The notes: a model not told the origin generated them from the sequence alone. Counted from the first letter of the stretch, positions 11,878 to 24,910 are shown. The stretch: 64,000 nucleotides of DNA from Ariolimax columbianus (GCA_036924085.1 JAVGWX010000003.1:116408764-116472763), one strand, 5' to 3'. Made by a program: numbers and translations.

Positions 11878-12335
11878 TCACTGAAAAACATTGATTGATG
11901 GACACACCATTGAAATATATTGATTGATGGACACATCACTGAAATATATTGATTGATGGACACATCACTGAAATACATTGATTGGTGGACATATCACTGA
12001 AATACATTGATTGATGGACACATCACTGAAATACATTTATTTATGGACACATCACTGACATACATTGGTTGATGGACACATCACTGAAATACATTGATTG
12101 ATGGACACATCACTGAAATATATTGATTGATGGACACATCACTGAAATACATTGATTGGTGGACATATCACTGAAATACATTGATTGATGGACACATCAC
12201 TGAAATACATTTATTGATGGACACATCACTGAAATACATTGGTTGATGGACACATCACTGAAATACATTGATTGATGGACACATCACTGAAATACATTGA
12301 TTGATGGACACATAATTGAAATACATTGATATATA
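11878..12335 (+). repeat. 29 bp minisatellite, about 16 units
   Basis: The unit is built on 'attgattgatggacacatca' plus 'ctgaaatac'. Variants (atttattgatgg, attggttgatgg, gacatatcac) recur in the same relative order twice, at about 11940-12070 and 12115-12250, suggesting a larger block of four to five units was itself duplicated. Confidence 0.94.
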
Positions 12336-15159
12336 TAGGTTTGTTTCATAAATCTATACATTTTATATACATACATACATACATGCATACTATATGTTTA
12401 CCAAATCATAAAATGTCATATTTATACAAATAAAAAGCCTGCAGAATGTTTCATATGGTGCCATCCCACCATATTCAGACACAGACATCCTCTGCTTTTA
12501 ATGATGGGTTTGATGCTGGACCACCAAAGTGGATAGGAAATCATTACAGATCAAACCACTGTCTTATTTTCATTTGTCAGTGCATATAGAAGCCTGAACA
12601 ACATGCTTACCCTATCATTTATTAAGTGCATAGTAGCACTAGACCTAAAGGCACGATATAAAAGTAGAAAGAATTTCACATTGCTTGCTTGCCGGAAAAT
12701 GTTTGTCTTTTGCTTGTCATTCACAAATCTATTTTTGAAAATATTTATTGCTGAAGGAGGTGGAGATTTATATTTTGAGCCTTCAACGAACCTCGTTTGT
12801 TTCGATGGTGGAGAAAGTTGAATGAAGAAGCTAGTATTGGGCTTGTCCGAATGTTGGCGGTTGTCCGGCACACTGTTGAAGTTTGTCCAGCACACTGCTG
12901 AAGTTTGCATTTCATTATAGCATGACAACCCCATTTGCAACATGGATTGACACTTCCTTTCTCGAACAATTTTGTTGTAGCTTGTGATGCTGATTAACAC
13001 GTTTCTGTTTACTAAAGAAAGTTGAGTCAGCTGCTGAGAGCAGATGCTAAGATACAATATTGTGTGTTATCCTGAGCATCATTAATACCATATTATCAAT
13101 TAATACTTTGTTATGGTAACCAATATTATTTTGTTATACATAGTACATCTGTAAACCATTACTTGGCTTACTCTTAGGGAAGGAAAGGCGTTGATGAAGG
13201 GAACTGGGCACCCTACCTCATAAACAGGATGTGGCCTCGTACAATGAAGTCTCTAAGACTTCATCCCATACAGCATCATCTACTATGGGACTGCCTTTAC
13301 CTTTTTAGAAGTACATAGTATTAAATGTCATTTATGTAACAATTATAATTTGTTTTGTGAACTTCCACTATTGAATGTATTATATAATGCAAGTAAGAGT
13401 ATTAGCCTATGTCTAAATATTTGAAGAATGTTTAGTGATTCTATACAAATGTGACTTACTACAGTATTAGGCATTTATTTAACAGCTATATAGTCACTAT
13501 TTCACCTTTCAATTATATAATACATATTTTAGCATTGTATTTCCATTTGCAGCTTAGTTTGACATTCACTGGATAGGTTAAGGGAAAGAGTGCCAGTATA
13601 ATGATGTAGTGTAGATCAGGGTTATTTAGTTATTTATACCAGCTTGATTGTCCTAAAAGTCTGCCTCTAGTTCTGTTTATATATTCTCCTGGACAATATA
13701 TTCCATGCCACAATGTTAAACTATGCTCTACTACCCTTTTATTGTTCCCTTCAAAAAGTGTTGCTGTTTGTCGCAGTGTGCCATACCTTTTTCTGTCACA
13801 TAATCCACCAACAAATTTTAACTCTTCTATGATGAACATGTGCTTGTTTTCAGCACATCCTTTGCCTTTTTTGGCTATCTGTGGCATTTACAATCTTCTA
13901 TGAAACCATATCTCTATGTGTTTCCAGCAATTTGGCAAGCTTTCATATAAAAGAACTGGCCGTATATAACACATTTGTGTTTCCTGTTATTATAATATAA
14001 TCTATTCAGTTATATTTGCTGCGACTCATTTCTTAAAAGGCCTTATGAGCTCAAATATAACCAGGGCTGCTTCTCCTGTCTATTGTTCAATGGGCTTGTC
14101 TCACCACAGCAAAATGTTATTCTTAAACAAAACATGATTTTCTTACTAGGATGCAGTTCTTACCTAGTCTGTTCTGTTTATTAGAAATATGTTTCAGGGT
14201 AGCACAATTCGGAACTGTAAACTCCATCTTCCGGGTGTGGGTCGCATAAAATGTAAAAGCACTCAATTCTTGCGTTTCTTGCCCACTTTTATTATTTCCG
14301 TTGTATAAAATGAATATTCTTGGCAGGTGTTCTTGCTCATATTGAAAACTTTCTTGGACTAAAAGTAATCCCATGCAATGCTTGTAGTTCATAGATATGG
14401 CAATGGTAGGTTTACAGGCCCTGTAAGTGTTGGGGTTTCAGAGTTAATGGGAGCAATATATAATACTTCTGTACATCTGTGAAGGAGACTAGTAAAATAC
14501 GAATCAGTCAATCAAAACCTTTTAGCTCCCGTCAGAGAATATATATATATAAGTGTTCCTGTCCTGTGCCATCCTTTTCAGCTCTATCCGAATCTTCCTT
14601 TTTCCTATGTTTCTTGAATGCTCTCTTCCTTATTAGTGTTTAGTTTGTCTACTCCCGTTATCTTAGGGATTCTAGAACAGAAACCGTCTTGTAATGCTAT
14701 CAGCTGTTTCCTTAATATATGTCCTAACGCCAACACATTCTGCAAATCTCACCGACATTTGTCAGAAAGTTTGATATTAGGAGTTTTATCATACCATTAA
14801 AGTCCCCATATTTCGCACAAGTACCCATTGAACCTTTTTCTTTGTAGTTTCCCCCCACAATATAGTATAACAGCTTTTACATTGCGGTTGAAGCATTGTA
14901 TTTTTTGTTGTGGTACAATAGTATTGTGATCTGGAAAAGAACAGTTCAAATGTAGTCTTGACATGAACAAAGTAATAAACACGTAGCAACATTTCCACAT
15001 ATGCAGGTCTTCCATCAAAACTAAAACAGCACAAAAGTACACTGATCTAAACTAAACAAATATCAAGATAATTCAGTTAGATAATTACAGAATGCTAGTG
15101 CCTTAAATTGATATTCTTGTAGAACCTTATCTTTATGCCTTTATCATGTACCCAGGCCT
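12336..15159. other. Non-coding region with one unexplained long ORF
   Basis: The minus frame at 12551-13057 is open for 168 codons with no motif I recognise, no low complexity and no splice context; it may be chance or an old gene fragment. The 13180-13310 segment with near-inverted 'gaagtctctaagacttc' could be a dispersed repeat. Nothing else is supported. Confidence 0.3.
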
Positions 15160-15202
15160 TGATAATCTTAATGTCTGTATGCTGGTATAGAAAATTCTGC
15201 AG
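15160..15202 (-). mobile_element. CR1-like LINE 3' end, outer part
   Basis: Plus-strand 'cttaatgtctgtatgctgg' matches the 3' end of the CR1-like LINE at 575-595 ('cttaacgtctttatactgg'). It is separated from the rest of the same fragment by the SINE at 15203-15559. Confidence 0.75.
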
Positions 15203-15559
15203 TCTTCGTCTTCTTCGTTCGTTCTCAATCTCCCACTACCAAACACTGAAAGGGCTTAGGTAGCAGAATCTTAGTCCAGATAACGGAATGCGTTGTGTCA
15301 TAGTTTACAGCTTGGCTGCGATATTTGCACCTTTCAGTCCAACACATCCGACTTCAGCAAGCATTTTGAGTACCGGGTTAGCATTCCCTCTTCGATCCCT
15401 TCTCCTTAGCCAGTCTGCCCTGAGGCAGCCTGTTATCCAGGATCACCGCGTGGAGGTGTAGAAGGGTCTTGGCAGCTCTGGTTCGCTGGCCCTGACTCTA
15501 GCAGTCAGCTATGGGTCGCTGACCACTGCAGCTCTTGCGCTGCACAGCATCTTGATCCC
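15203..15559 (-). mobile_element. GAA-tailed SINE inserted in a CR1-like fragment
   Basis: This is a near full-length copy of the roughly 360 bp SINE family defined at 17634-17993. It starts with GGGATCAAGATGCTG at the 15559 end and finishes with a GAA-rich tail at 15203. It lies between two parts of one CR1-like 3' end, with 'ctgcag' at both junctions as a probable short target duplication. Confidence 0.88.
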
Positions 15560-15757
15560 CTGCAGAGTCTGTATTCAACCAGTTTCATTAACATTTTCTT
15601 GCTCCAAAAACTATGCGCATCCAATCTATTCTTAAATGCATTCATTGACCCTTCCTCTACTACTTGATGTGGTAATGTATTCCAAGCATTCATCACTCTC
15701 TGACTAAAAAATATTTCCCAATATCTAATCTGGACCTTTCTTTAGTTAATTTGTAGC
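15560..15757 (-). pseudogene. CR1-like LINE 3' end, inner part
   Basis: The minus-strand translation contains AWNTLPHQVVEEGSMNAFKN and RLDAHSFW, the C-terminal block of the CR1-like RT. It is about 200 bp, 5'-truncated, and joined to 15160-15202 once the SINE is removed. Confidence 0.85.
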
Positions 15758-16162
15758 TTTAATAATTTTATAATTTGAAGCGTTGATACACCACATTTAC
15801 TATTCTTCACATGAAATACTAATGGTAATCATTCTTGTTATTGTCTGTTATGCTATATGACTAATGTTGGTATCCAGTGATATTAGGATTGACAACATTT
15901 GTATCCTTGTATATCATTGGTTGTGACAGTAATACATATATGAATTAATACTAATGTGTGCAATATGAGGAAATTTGAACATTGTATATTGTACATAATG
16001 TGCACTTTATATACAAAACTATATCTGTTTATAAAGTACAGAATATGTATTGCTTATGCAAAACTGCAATGCATTGTATATATTGTACATAACTTGTGTA
16101 CAGTGCAGTATGATGCTATCTGGACTTATCTACATATAAATAAACCATAAGAATTCTTGGAA

Positions 16163-16425
16163 CTTGTTGTTGACAAATGTATAACTATATTACTGTTAGA
16201 ATGAGCACTGTATGTGAACTTATGTGGTTGACAAATGTATACCTGTGTTACTGTTAGACTGAGCACTGTATGTGAACTTATGTGGTTGACAAATGTATAC
16301 CTGTGTTACTGTTAGACTGAGCACTGTATGTGAACTTATGTGGTTGACAAATGTATACCTGTGTTATTGTTAGACTGAGCACTGTGTGTGAACTTATGTG
16401 GTTGACAAATGTATAACTTTAGGTT
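16163..16425 (+). repeat. 58 bp tandem repeat, about 4.5 units
   Basis: Successive units carry 'gacaaatgtata' and 'gagcactgtatgtgaactta' at a 58 bp spacing. The middle units are nearly identical. Confidence 0.92.
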
Positions 16426-16525
16426 ACTAAAATCATAGATAAAGGGGAGCCAGTGGATGTTATTTATCTAGACTTTGCAGAGGCCTTTGATAGAGTACCT
16501 CATCAAAGATTATTTCGAAATAAGC
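16422..16525 (+). pseudogene. CR1-like RT fragment, plus strand
   Basis: About 100 bp reads TKIIDKGEPVDVIYLDFAEAF then DRVPHQRLFRK, which is RT motif A of the same LINE family as 566-3583 but in the opposite orientation and truncated at both ends. Truncation at both ends suggests a rearranged piece and not a simple 5'-truncated insertion. Confidence 0.85.
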
Positions 16526-17509
16526 AATCAAAGCACCCTAAAAGATTATCTCACAGCTCAACAGGCAATACAGAAGCCCAAATATATTCTTTACAACCTT
16601 CGCACTGAGATCCATACAAACAAAGAACTGGGCAACATGTTAGAAACCCTGGTCATTTGTTGCAAATTGTGTAAAAGTGAGATGTTTACAAAACGCATTG
16701 AGCGGTTAATTGTTTATGGTTTATACACAACAAAATCAATGGGACGACAGAATTCTCGTGAAAATGTACATATAAAAAAATTGCTTCCTCCCGGGGAACA
16801 TAAGGGTGAGACAAAATATACTGCTGTGAAAAAGCTGTCCACCTTCTGTTTAGCATATAACAGAACTGAACCAGTGATTGTCCTCAATGTTTGATAGCGG
16901 CAGAGGGTTATGATTGGACCAATTCAACAGCAAATGGATGATATTCACTCTCTCAGAAAGTCAGCTGATTCATACAGAACAATCAGTTTTACACGTACAG
17001 CTGCATTATTGCGTCAGATTTTAATACGTGTTATAAACCAAAATACAGTCTATTTCATGTTGGTGACTTGAATTCCAGATTTATGAAAACCCATTTCAGC
17101 ATGTTATTGTTGCAGGGAAAAGTATTTCACAAAACGGAATTGTTTTTTCTCTCACGAAACCAACTATCCACGTCATTTAACATCCGACCTTATTCTTGCA
17201 CGCGGAGACAATTTCCTTCCTGGCTTAGCCCGTTTGACGCACAATCCTCGAACCTCTTGTCAATACTGTTTGGAGTAAATAATCTGAATGTGGAAGAAAT
17301 TGTAATTCCGAGGTTATAGAGTACAAATTACATTAAATACTGAAGTGTGCCAATCCCCGACCTATGCCTTGCGGTTGTTCTCGAAAATTGTACACGTAGT
17401 AAGCCTCCGGTTCAGGACGACACATGATTTCAGGTAATGGTAACAGCTGAAAGAAAGTGTCAATGAGTCCGTCCATTCTCGTATCTATCTATATATATGT
17501 AAAAGTAAA
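16526..17509. other. Unclassified stretch
   Basis: The frame at 16475-16894 runs out of the RT fragment into sequence with no motif I can identify. No other gene is seen. Confidence 0.35.
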
Positions 17510-18275
17510 TAATTTAACAATAGAACGGTTGGTGTAAACGTAACTTATTGAACAATAGAACGGTTGGTGTAAAAGTAACTTATTTAACAATAGAACGGTT
17601 GGTGTGAAACTAGCTTGTTGAACACTAGAACGGGATCAAGATGCTGAGCAGCACGTGAGCTGCAGTGGTAAGCGACCATAGCTGACTGCTAGCGTCAGGG
17701 CTAGCGAACCACAGCTGCCAAGACCCTTCTACACCTCCACGCGGTGATCCTTGATAACAGGCTGCAGCAGGGAAGACTGGCTAAGGAGAAGGGATTGAAG
17801 AGGAAATGCTAACCCGGTACTCAAAAAATGATTGCTGAAGTCGGATGTGTTGGACCGAAAGGTGCAAATATTGCAGCCAAGCTGTAAACTACGACACAAC
17901 GTATTCCGTTCTCTGGACTACATTCTGCTACTTAAGCCCTTTCAGGGTTTGGTAGTGGGAGATTGAGAACGAACGAAGAAGAAGAAGAAGAATACTAGAA
18001 CGGTTGGTGTAAAGCTAGCTTGTTGAACAATAGAACGGTCGATATAAAACTAGCTTGTTGAACAATAGAACGGTTGGTGTAAAACTATCTTGTTGAACAA
18101 TAGAACGGCTGATGTAAAACTATCTTGTTGAACAATAGACCGGTTGGTATAAAACTAGCTTGTTGAACAATAGAACGGTCGATATGAAACTAACTTGCTG
18201 AACAATAGAATGGTCGATATAAACTATCTTGTTGAACAATAGAACGGTCGATATAAAACTAGCTTGCTGAATAAG
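17510..18275 (+). repeat. 35 bp minisatellite split by a SINE
   Basis: Units built on 'gaacaatagaacggttggtg' repeat at about 35 bp on both sides of the SINE at 17634-17993: roughly three to four units to the left, eight to the right. Confidence 0.93.
17634..17993 (+). mobile_element. GAA-tailed SINE, full length, type copy
   Basis: The insertion lies between two copies of 'actagaacgg' (17624-17633 and 17994-18003), a 10 bp target duplication taken from the 35 bp minisatellite. Head: gatcaagatgctgagcagc, then 'gctgcagtggtaagcgacc', an A-box-like stretch consistent with distant tRNA origin. Core: 'tgctgaagtcggatgtgttg' followed by 'gaccgaaaggtgcaaat'. 3' end: 'gggagattgagaacgaacga' then (GAA)n. 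The clean boundaries make this the reference copy for the family. Confidence 0.93.
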
Positions 18276-20435
18276 CAAACGACACTGATCAATGCAAGAT
18301 GCACTTGTCATTAAATAAAGCTATTTTTGATGCTGATCTTTCATTTTCAGACATATCAGATTTCTGCATTAGCATGATGAAGCAATAATGCTAAGAAACT
18401 CGTTTTGTAAAACAATAAATGTGAAACAGAAGATAAATAAGACCAAATTAAATGTAAACATTGGAAGCTGAACAATGGAGTCGAATATCTGAACAGTTAC
18501 ATCATCATCATGGTTTAGCACCTTGCCGGTAGAAGTGAATAATTGTGTTTCACAACACCCTCGCCAAAGTGATGTTTATCGAATTTAATGCTAACCTTTT
18601 TCCGCACCAAAATGTACATGTGTCGACAATGTTTTCTTGTCTTGCCGTTTCTTTCACACACATTTTGCACGTTTTGATTTTGGTGTTCATTTTCTTCAGT
18701 TCGTGGGAAAAACGAGTAGTTCTCTTTCTAATCCTGTAAAATATATAAGGTATTTCTGAAGTTTTCTGCTACTTCAGAAGGCTACTCCAAACTCAGACTG
18801 ATCACGGTCAGCAGAAACATGCTGACCAAGACCCAACTTCACTTCCTCGTTCGTGTTCCTGGAAACAGGTTGTGTTACAGCAATCTGTCCAACGAGGCAA
18901 GAATCGACATCATAAGTATAAGCTTTCTGAGGAGCCTAGCATTTATATACAGACAGGAAGACCCCAGTCCACTTTAGGTATGTTTCTGGATGAAGGAAGA
19001 GCCCTCTGTAAACCGGATATCAACAAGAAACGTCGACAAAATTTAATTCAACAGCACGAATAGCGTCGAACAACATCTTCAGATGAGTTGGACAACACTA
19101 TTAATCTCCTCTTACAAAGTGATTTCTGCACTGCAGTGACCATATGCTGGTCTCTGTCACACACTTAACTCTCAAGGAAACCACTCAGGCAAGAACTTAG
19201 GATAAAAACCAGGACTTCCGTCGGTGGATGGTCGAGATTGAACTCTGATTTATTCATGTGAACAGAACCGTCTCATGCCTCCCTATGAACTGTTCATCTC
19301 TCCAGATGCTTCGCTGTCATATCACTGTTGAATCTCTGAGCACCAGGGACATTATATCTACACCAATCGATCGTATATCAGGAGTACTTATGTATTAATA
19401 TTTATAATCTATTATTGCTGTTATTGTTAAATGACTACAACAAATAAGTTTACTTTTTCCGATCTGACGAAACAGCGAACTTACTCACTATGGGCATTCA
19501 GCAAACGTAGCAACCGTTTATTGCATATATTAATTTAGTAGTGCTCCCGCTTTACTAACGACTTCATTTCTTACTATTATAAATCAGGTTTCCTGAGCGA
19601 TTGGCACTTGTGGATTTTAGTTATAGTGCTTGAGGTTCCGTGGGTTTCCTTCCCAGTCCTGGAAGAAGCCAGACATGTATTTGGCTTCTTCTCGACCGTC
19701 TGACGTAACACATGGACTACAATGAGTGTCATTGTTTTTATTTTGGAGTTGGTATATTGGTGTTTTTGGTAGGTCATTCGAAAGTCCGTCAAAATGTGAT
19801 TGATCAGCAGGTTGCACCAGTAGAGGAAGTGTACACAATTTCACGGGGAAGTTAGCTAAAATAGAAGAAGTAGAAGTTCCCTCAAACTGATGGCGGTCAT
19901 GTCAAGTGACACTGACAACAGAAGCTTGTAATAAAGAATGAACTGCGCTTTACGAAATAATCTGCTTTACAAACATATTCGCGAAGCCAACGTCTTCCCT
20001 CAACACCACTCAGCCAAAGTTAAGATGGTCTGACATCAAATGGCGACCAAAGTAGAACACATTCTATCTCGAGTATACAAGTGAACATACGTAACTAGGA
20101 ACACAGAGACAAGACAAAAACAATGGCGTTGGCAATTTGACAGCCTGAAAGGTACAGCCTGACAATATGCGAGAGGTACTCTGTTCTATGGGTTAACTTT
20201 CTATTTAAGGAGTGCCTCACACGTGGGCGTAGGCAATCATTCCCCCATTGAACATGGTGGCCCGTAAACAACTTCCCGATCTGAACATTTAATAACATTA
20301 TTGTTATCTACAGTTTGTTGTTATTTGTACGGCAGTAAGCCAAGGACTGTATTGCAGCTTAAAGCAGCTTTGAAATGCTGGAGATTGATAAATTGAGGTT
20401 TTCGTAGAAGAGGCATTTGCATCCACCTGTGTAAC
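18276..20435. other. Non-coding region
   Basis: No gene or repeat recognised. Short frames at 18545, 18872 and 19577-19844 have no known motifs. Confidence 0.4.
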
Positions 20436-20481
20436 TATATCTATGTATCTATATCTATCTATATATATCTATGTATCTATG

Positions 20482-20552
<71 letters not shown>

Positions 20553-20646
20553 GTAGCTGGCTGGCTGGCAGTCTGTCTATCTGTTTATATTTCTGTCTTT
20601 CTGTCTATCTGTCTGCCTGCCTGCCTGTCTGTCTGTCTGTCTGTCT
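20436..20646 (+). repeat. (ATCT)n and (CTGT)n microsatellites
   Basis: A pure ATCT run of about 90 bp (20466-20556) passes into CTGT/CTGC-rich repeats. The reading frame that covers it is a repeat artefact. Confidence 0.95.
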
Positions 20647-20647
20647 T

Positions 20648-20780
20648 CCTCTTCTTCTTCTTATTCTGCGTTCGTTCTCAATCTCCCGCTACCAAACTTT
20701 AAACATTGATCTGCAAGTAGCATGATGTAGTTCAGAGAACGGAATACGCTGTGTCACTAGTTACAACTTGACTGGGATAG
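20648..20780 (-). mobile_element. GAA-tailed SINE, 3' fragment in a CTGT microsatellite
   Basis: Plus-strand 'gcgttcgttctcaatctccc' and 'agagaacggaatacgctgtg' match the 3' third of the SINE. CTGT repeats lie immediately on both sides, so the truncated SINE inserted into the microsatellite. Confidence 0.82.
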
Positions 20781-20990
20781 TCTGTCTGTCAGTCTGTCTG
20801 TTTAACTGTCTGTCTGCCTGCCTGCTTGCATGCTTTCCGGTCATCCACTCACCCATCCATCCATCATTTCAAGTATCTATATGTCTGTCTATCTCTGTAT
20901 GTCTGTTTATCCATCAAACTTCTTCCACTCATCCATCCATCCACCCATCTATTCGTCTGTCCGCCCGTCGTTAGATCTAGGATGTACAGA
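20781..20990 (+). repeat. CTGT/CATC-rich microsatellite region
   Basis: CTGT, CTGC and CATC short repeats continue beyond the SINE fragment, giving artefactual open frames on both strands. Confidence 0.85.
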
Positions 20991-21724
20991 TAGAGAAGGA
21001 ACTCATACAAAAAATGCAGTAGAAAGACAACCGCACTGAAACTAGTCTCTACTAAGCAAATCGTGTTACGTCCCTTATTAACCAAATTTAGCCACTTTCC
21101 TTGCATCATCCATTAATTAAGAAAGTACAGTTCGATCATGGACAACTTTAAATAGAAGGCCGTCAGACTCATTGGGAAAATACAAATAGAACGTCACATG
21201 TATAGGCCAACTAAATTACAGAACTCATCAGCACTCATATTGTGCCAAGGTTTATAATCAATCCATACATCATCCACACAGAGAAATAAAACAGATTAAC
21301 GATACAAAACACAACAAATCACTGTTGAGAGTGATCCTTTCACAGAATCCTACCCTGAAACAAACCGAATGCCAATCTTCATTTCTTTATTTACGGTTTA
21401 CAACAACCAGCGCTGCTAATAAAACTGACCTTTTGAAATGAATACCCCTTTTTTGAGGGTGAGTATTTTTGGAAATAACATGTTTCCCCGTGTTTTACAA
21501 AATCTGTCCAGCTTCAACCCAAAGCGTACTGGATTTGAACAGCGATGTCATGTTTCTGTGCGTTTCATATGTAGTTAAAAATTGTGTCAGCAAGTACATA
21601 GGTGTAACAAATCAAGCAAAGGAGATAATGGCCGGGAACTTATTCTCTGGGGCCAAAAAAGTAATGGGGAGGTATTGGCGATGGTAGAGAAAGCTAGGAT
21701 CGAAACAACGCCATCGTCAGATGC
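20991..21724. other. Unclassified stretch
   Basis: No recognised feature. The frame 21469-21687 has no known motif. Confidence 0.35.
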
Positions 21725-21885
<161 letters not shown>

Positions 21886-21937
21886 AAACACGAGCAACAT
21901 GAAGTGAAAATATATTTCATATAGGCAAGTTGATTCA

Positions 21938-22040
21938 AAAGCAGGGTCATATGTGTTTGAGACTGCCATCTTACCATTCACACTTAAACCCAATTGAACA
22001 CATTTGGGCAAAACGTAAGGCGGGAGTGTCATCTAGAATG
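21938..22040 (+). pseudogene. Tc1/mariner-superfamily DDE transposase fragment
   Basis: The translation reads [18 protein letters not shown], matching the conserved 'LPPYHPELNPIE.IW' block around the last catalytic acid of DDE_3-type transposases. Only about 35 codons remain and no inverted repeats are visible nearby. It is a decayed transposon scrap directly after the TA repeat. Confidence 0.7.
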
Positions 22041-23190
22041 TGGACAAAATGCGTTTTGTTCTGTAAATTGAATTTTGTTTGGCTGTTGAGAAAGTATAAT
22101 CAATCTTCTTGTAAATACAAATTGAATTTAACATGTAGTTTTTAAAATATAGACTGTCAAACAGACCTGGGGTCAGTCCCAAAAAATATTTAAAAAACAA
22201 TTTAAAATGGCTGCCAGTTACTAGTTTTAAATTATTATTCCCCTATAATATAGTTATCACAACAAACAATTAGGGGCTTTCAAGCTCCCTTAAAAAATTC
22301 AATATAATAAGTACTCCCCACTTAATGCATATGGCAGAATATGTTAGTCACAATTTTATCTTACACAATATGTAATTTTCAAAGAAAAACAGTTTTGTGA
22401 GAATATTGAGAAATAAAATCATGTCGTGACGCGAAGATAAGAAGAAAACTTAATAGGAAACGTAGGTTCTTTTGTGATAGGTATACCAAAGGAGCAGGTG
22501 TTGAACTATATGACAGGTTATCTAGTGGACTGTAGCTTAGGCTTATGATTACGTTCTGGAAATTTTATCAACATCAACATTGAATCTTTTAAAATTTCAC
22601 TGACCACGCCACTTAGTCAGAAATAAAGATATGCAAATTATATGATCTTGTGAATCAGATTACATTTTTAGTGAAGATGATCATGTTTATGAAGAGTTGG
22701 ATGATATGCAATAAATAATTTGGCATTTGAATACTAAGTATTTAAAAAATAGTTACAGAACTTGTTTGTCACTTCTTTTATTCCAATGCACAGCTGCTAG
22801 AGACAAAGGACATGGGCCTAGGCAGCGAGTTTGAGTTTCATTGTAGCAGAATAAATTGTAATATACATCAATTTCTTCATGTAATCAAATATATGTAGGT
22901 AATTTGTGCGTGAATTCAATAAAAAAAGGTGGGTTGTCTTAGCATTGAGATATGTTGGAGGAGGGCTTGCAGACCTGCAGATGTTCTGTTCTACCAAATT
23001 AGAAAAACAGCCACAACAAAAGGTGTCCATATAAGAAAATTGTAACAGAAGAAACTGTTCATACAAACACACCATTAACCTACCTGCTGTTGTTATGGCT
23101 AATACAAAACCAGTATTTTACGACAGTGACTGGAATGAACTACTAAAAACGTGTCTTGAAGGAAATATATAAAATGTCAATAATTGACTG
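22041..23190. other. AT-rich non-coding stretch
   Basis: No gene recognised. Confidence 0.4.
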
Positions 23191-23194
23191 AACA

Positions 23195-23450
23195 GTGCTT
23201 TCTTGAAATGATGTCCCAAGAATAAGAGTCATGGACTAACTATGGAGAAAGCTGTTGTTGCTTTTGCAGTTTCTGTTTATAATGATGGGACAAAATCTCT
23301 GTTGGTAATGGAGGAAATGGAATTACATACTTGCAGGTATCTGAGAGAGTCCTGTGAGCACAAGAACAGTTTGTCGCAAAAAAGGAACTCAGAGAAAAGC
23401 TATTAAGGCATCCTATGATGCCAGGAGGGCAAGAAAGAAAAAGCAGATTT
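23195..23450 (+). pseudogene. Possible transposase-associated domain remnant
   Basis: The plus strand reads CPKNKSHGLTMEKAVVAFAV then SVYNDGTKSLLVMEEM, ending in Lys-rich KKEK. This pattern resembles the C-terminal domain of a group of Mutator-like invertebrate transposases, in which 'CPK' is followed by a helix with 'FN.G' and a Lys/Arg-rich tail. Stops and a probable frameshift interrupt it. The assignment is from memory of pattern only. Confidence 0.3.
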
Positions 23451-23689
23451 GTACTGGATGATTGGCGTGCAGTTACTGAAGGGTTTATACATCAGGTTGA
23501 AGGTCATCAAGGTATTTAATCATAAGAAAATGGATCTAAAACAAACTTACAAAATCCCACCATGGAAAAAACCCAAGTCATCTGAGATGGTAGAAAGCAT
23601 AAAGGGAATAGGGAAAAAAGGGAACTCAGACAGATTCACAAAGGAAATTTATCACAGAAGAATATCTTAGGAGAGTATACCCACCAGAA

Positions 23690-24520
23690 ACATGAGCACA
23701 CGTATATACAGATAACTTATCTAACAAAGCCCCATCTAATGGAGGGAGATGGGTCTATTGCAGACTAAGGAATAGAGAAGAAAAAACTCGAGTATTAACA
23801 ACGGGAACATATTCCAATAATTTCAGTGCAAAAGCAGAGGCACTGAAGGCCGCAGCTGAGCTTGTAACCCAAGATTAAGTTATCCACCAAGAAAACATAG
23901 CATTCCTGACTGATGCCGCGTCAGTATTAGCAGCGCTAAAACAACACAAAGATGAAGATCTTGAGCAATGCATGTTCTCCCTGACACAGCTCTCAGCAGA
24001 ACACCCAAGGTTGGTCATACAGTGGATCCCATCCCACTGCAATATTGAAGGCAATGAAGTTGCAGACAAACTAGCAAAGAGTGGAGGAGCATCCCCACAA
24101 ATAGACCTGAGTATCACATATAATGAGGCCAAGACCATCATTAAAGCCAACTTCAGGGTAAAATGGGCTCATAAACACCTAGACTTACGAAAATAAAGAC
24201 AGCTACTATAACTTAACTAGAGAAGAGCAAGTCATCATCTTCAGACTGAGAACTGGGCATAACAGACTCAAGGGCCATCTTTACAACAAAATGAGGATTG
24301 GGACAGATGACAGGTGCCCATGTGGGGAACATATCATGACCGTGGAACACATCCTACAAAGCTGCACGCTCACGCAGGAAAAGACAGAACAATACTGGCC
24401 TCGTGAGACAGATATGAGATAAAAGCTGTATAGAGATGAAACAGCCTTACAAACAAACAAACAACGGTGTCCTTTGTAAGAGAAACCGGAACCTTGATCT
24501 GAGGATGAACGAAGAAGAAG
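23690..24520 (+). pseudogene. I-superfamily LINE, RNase H and C-terminal zinc knuckle part
   Basis: A diverged relative of the LINE at 42623. The translation shows the RNase H domain (YTDN..., AEALKAAAELV, LTDAASVLAAL, then the WIPSHCNIEGNEVADKLAK block) followed by FRLRTGHNRLKGHLYNKM and a Cys/His motif DDRCPCGEH...VEHILQSC. Stops interrupt it at about 23876 and 24194. The 3' end finishes with 'gaggatgaacgaagaagaag', a GAA tail like that of the SINEs. It is 5'-truncated, with no RT domain. Confidence 0.88.
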
Positions 24521-24910
24521 AGGAATAAGAAAATTGTAAAAAATAGTGTTCTAAAATTTTTGCCGAAAACCGCAAAGTACAGACGGTTTGTGTGATAACT
24601 TTTTTGTTTTTAAAGCAAATATCCTGCAACTTTGCATGTATATTATAGAAAACCATAGCTTAATTGAGAACTATAGAAATCAAGCTCTCTTAAATATGTA
24701 AGAGTTATTATAAATTGCAGTATCAAATTTTTTAACAAAATTGAGAAATATTAGAATTTTCATAAAAACGCAATTGTAAAAAATGTTGCATTTTAACTGA
24801 AGTCTATAATAAAGGGACAATCTTGAGCAGCATTCTAATCCAGTGTAAAAACGTTAAGTTAAATTAAGTTAAGGTACAAGATTTATACAATCAAATGTTC
24901 TTGCATGGCC
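24521..24910. other. AT-rich non-coding stretch
   Basis: Nothing recognised. Confidence 0.4.

Noticed and set aside
12551..13057. A 168-codon minus-strand gene
   Set aside because: No motif, homology memory, splice context or composition supports it; kept only as an unexplained ORF.
20471..20725. Membrane-like ORF of Leu/Ser/Ile/Tyr
   Set aside because: Translation of ATCT and CTGT microsatellites.
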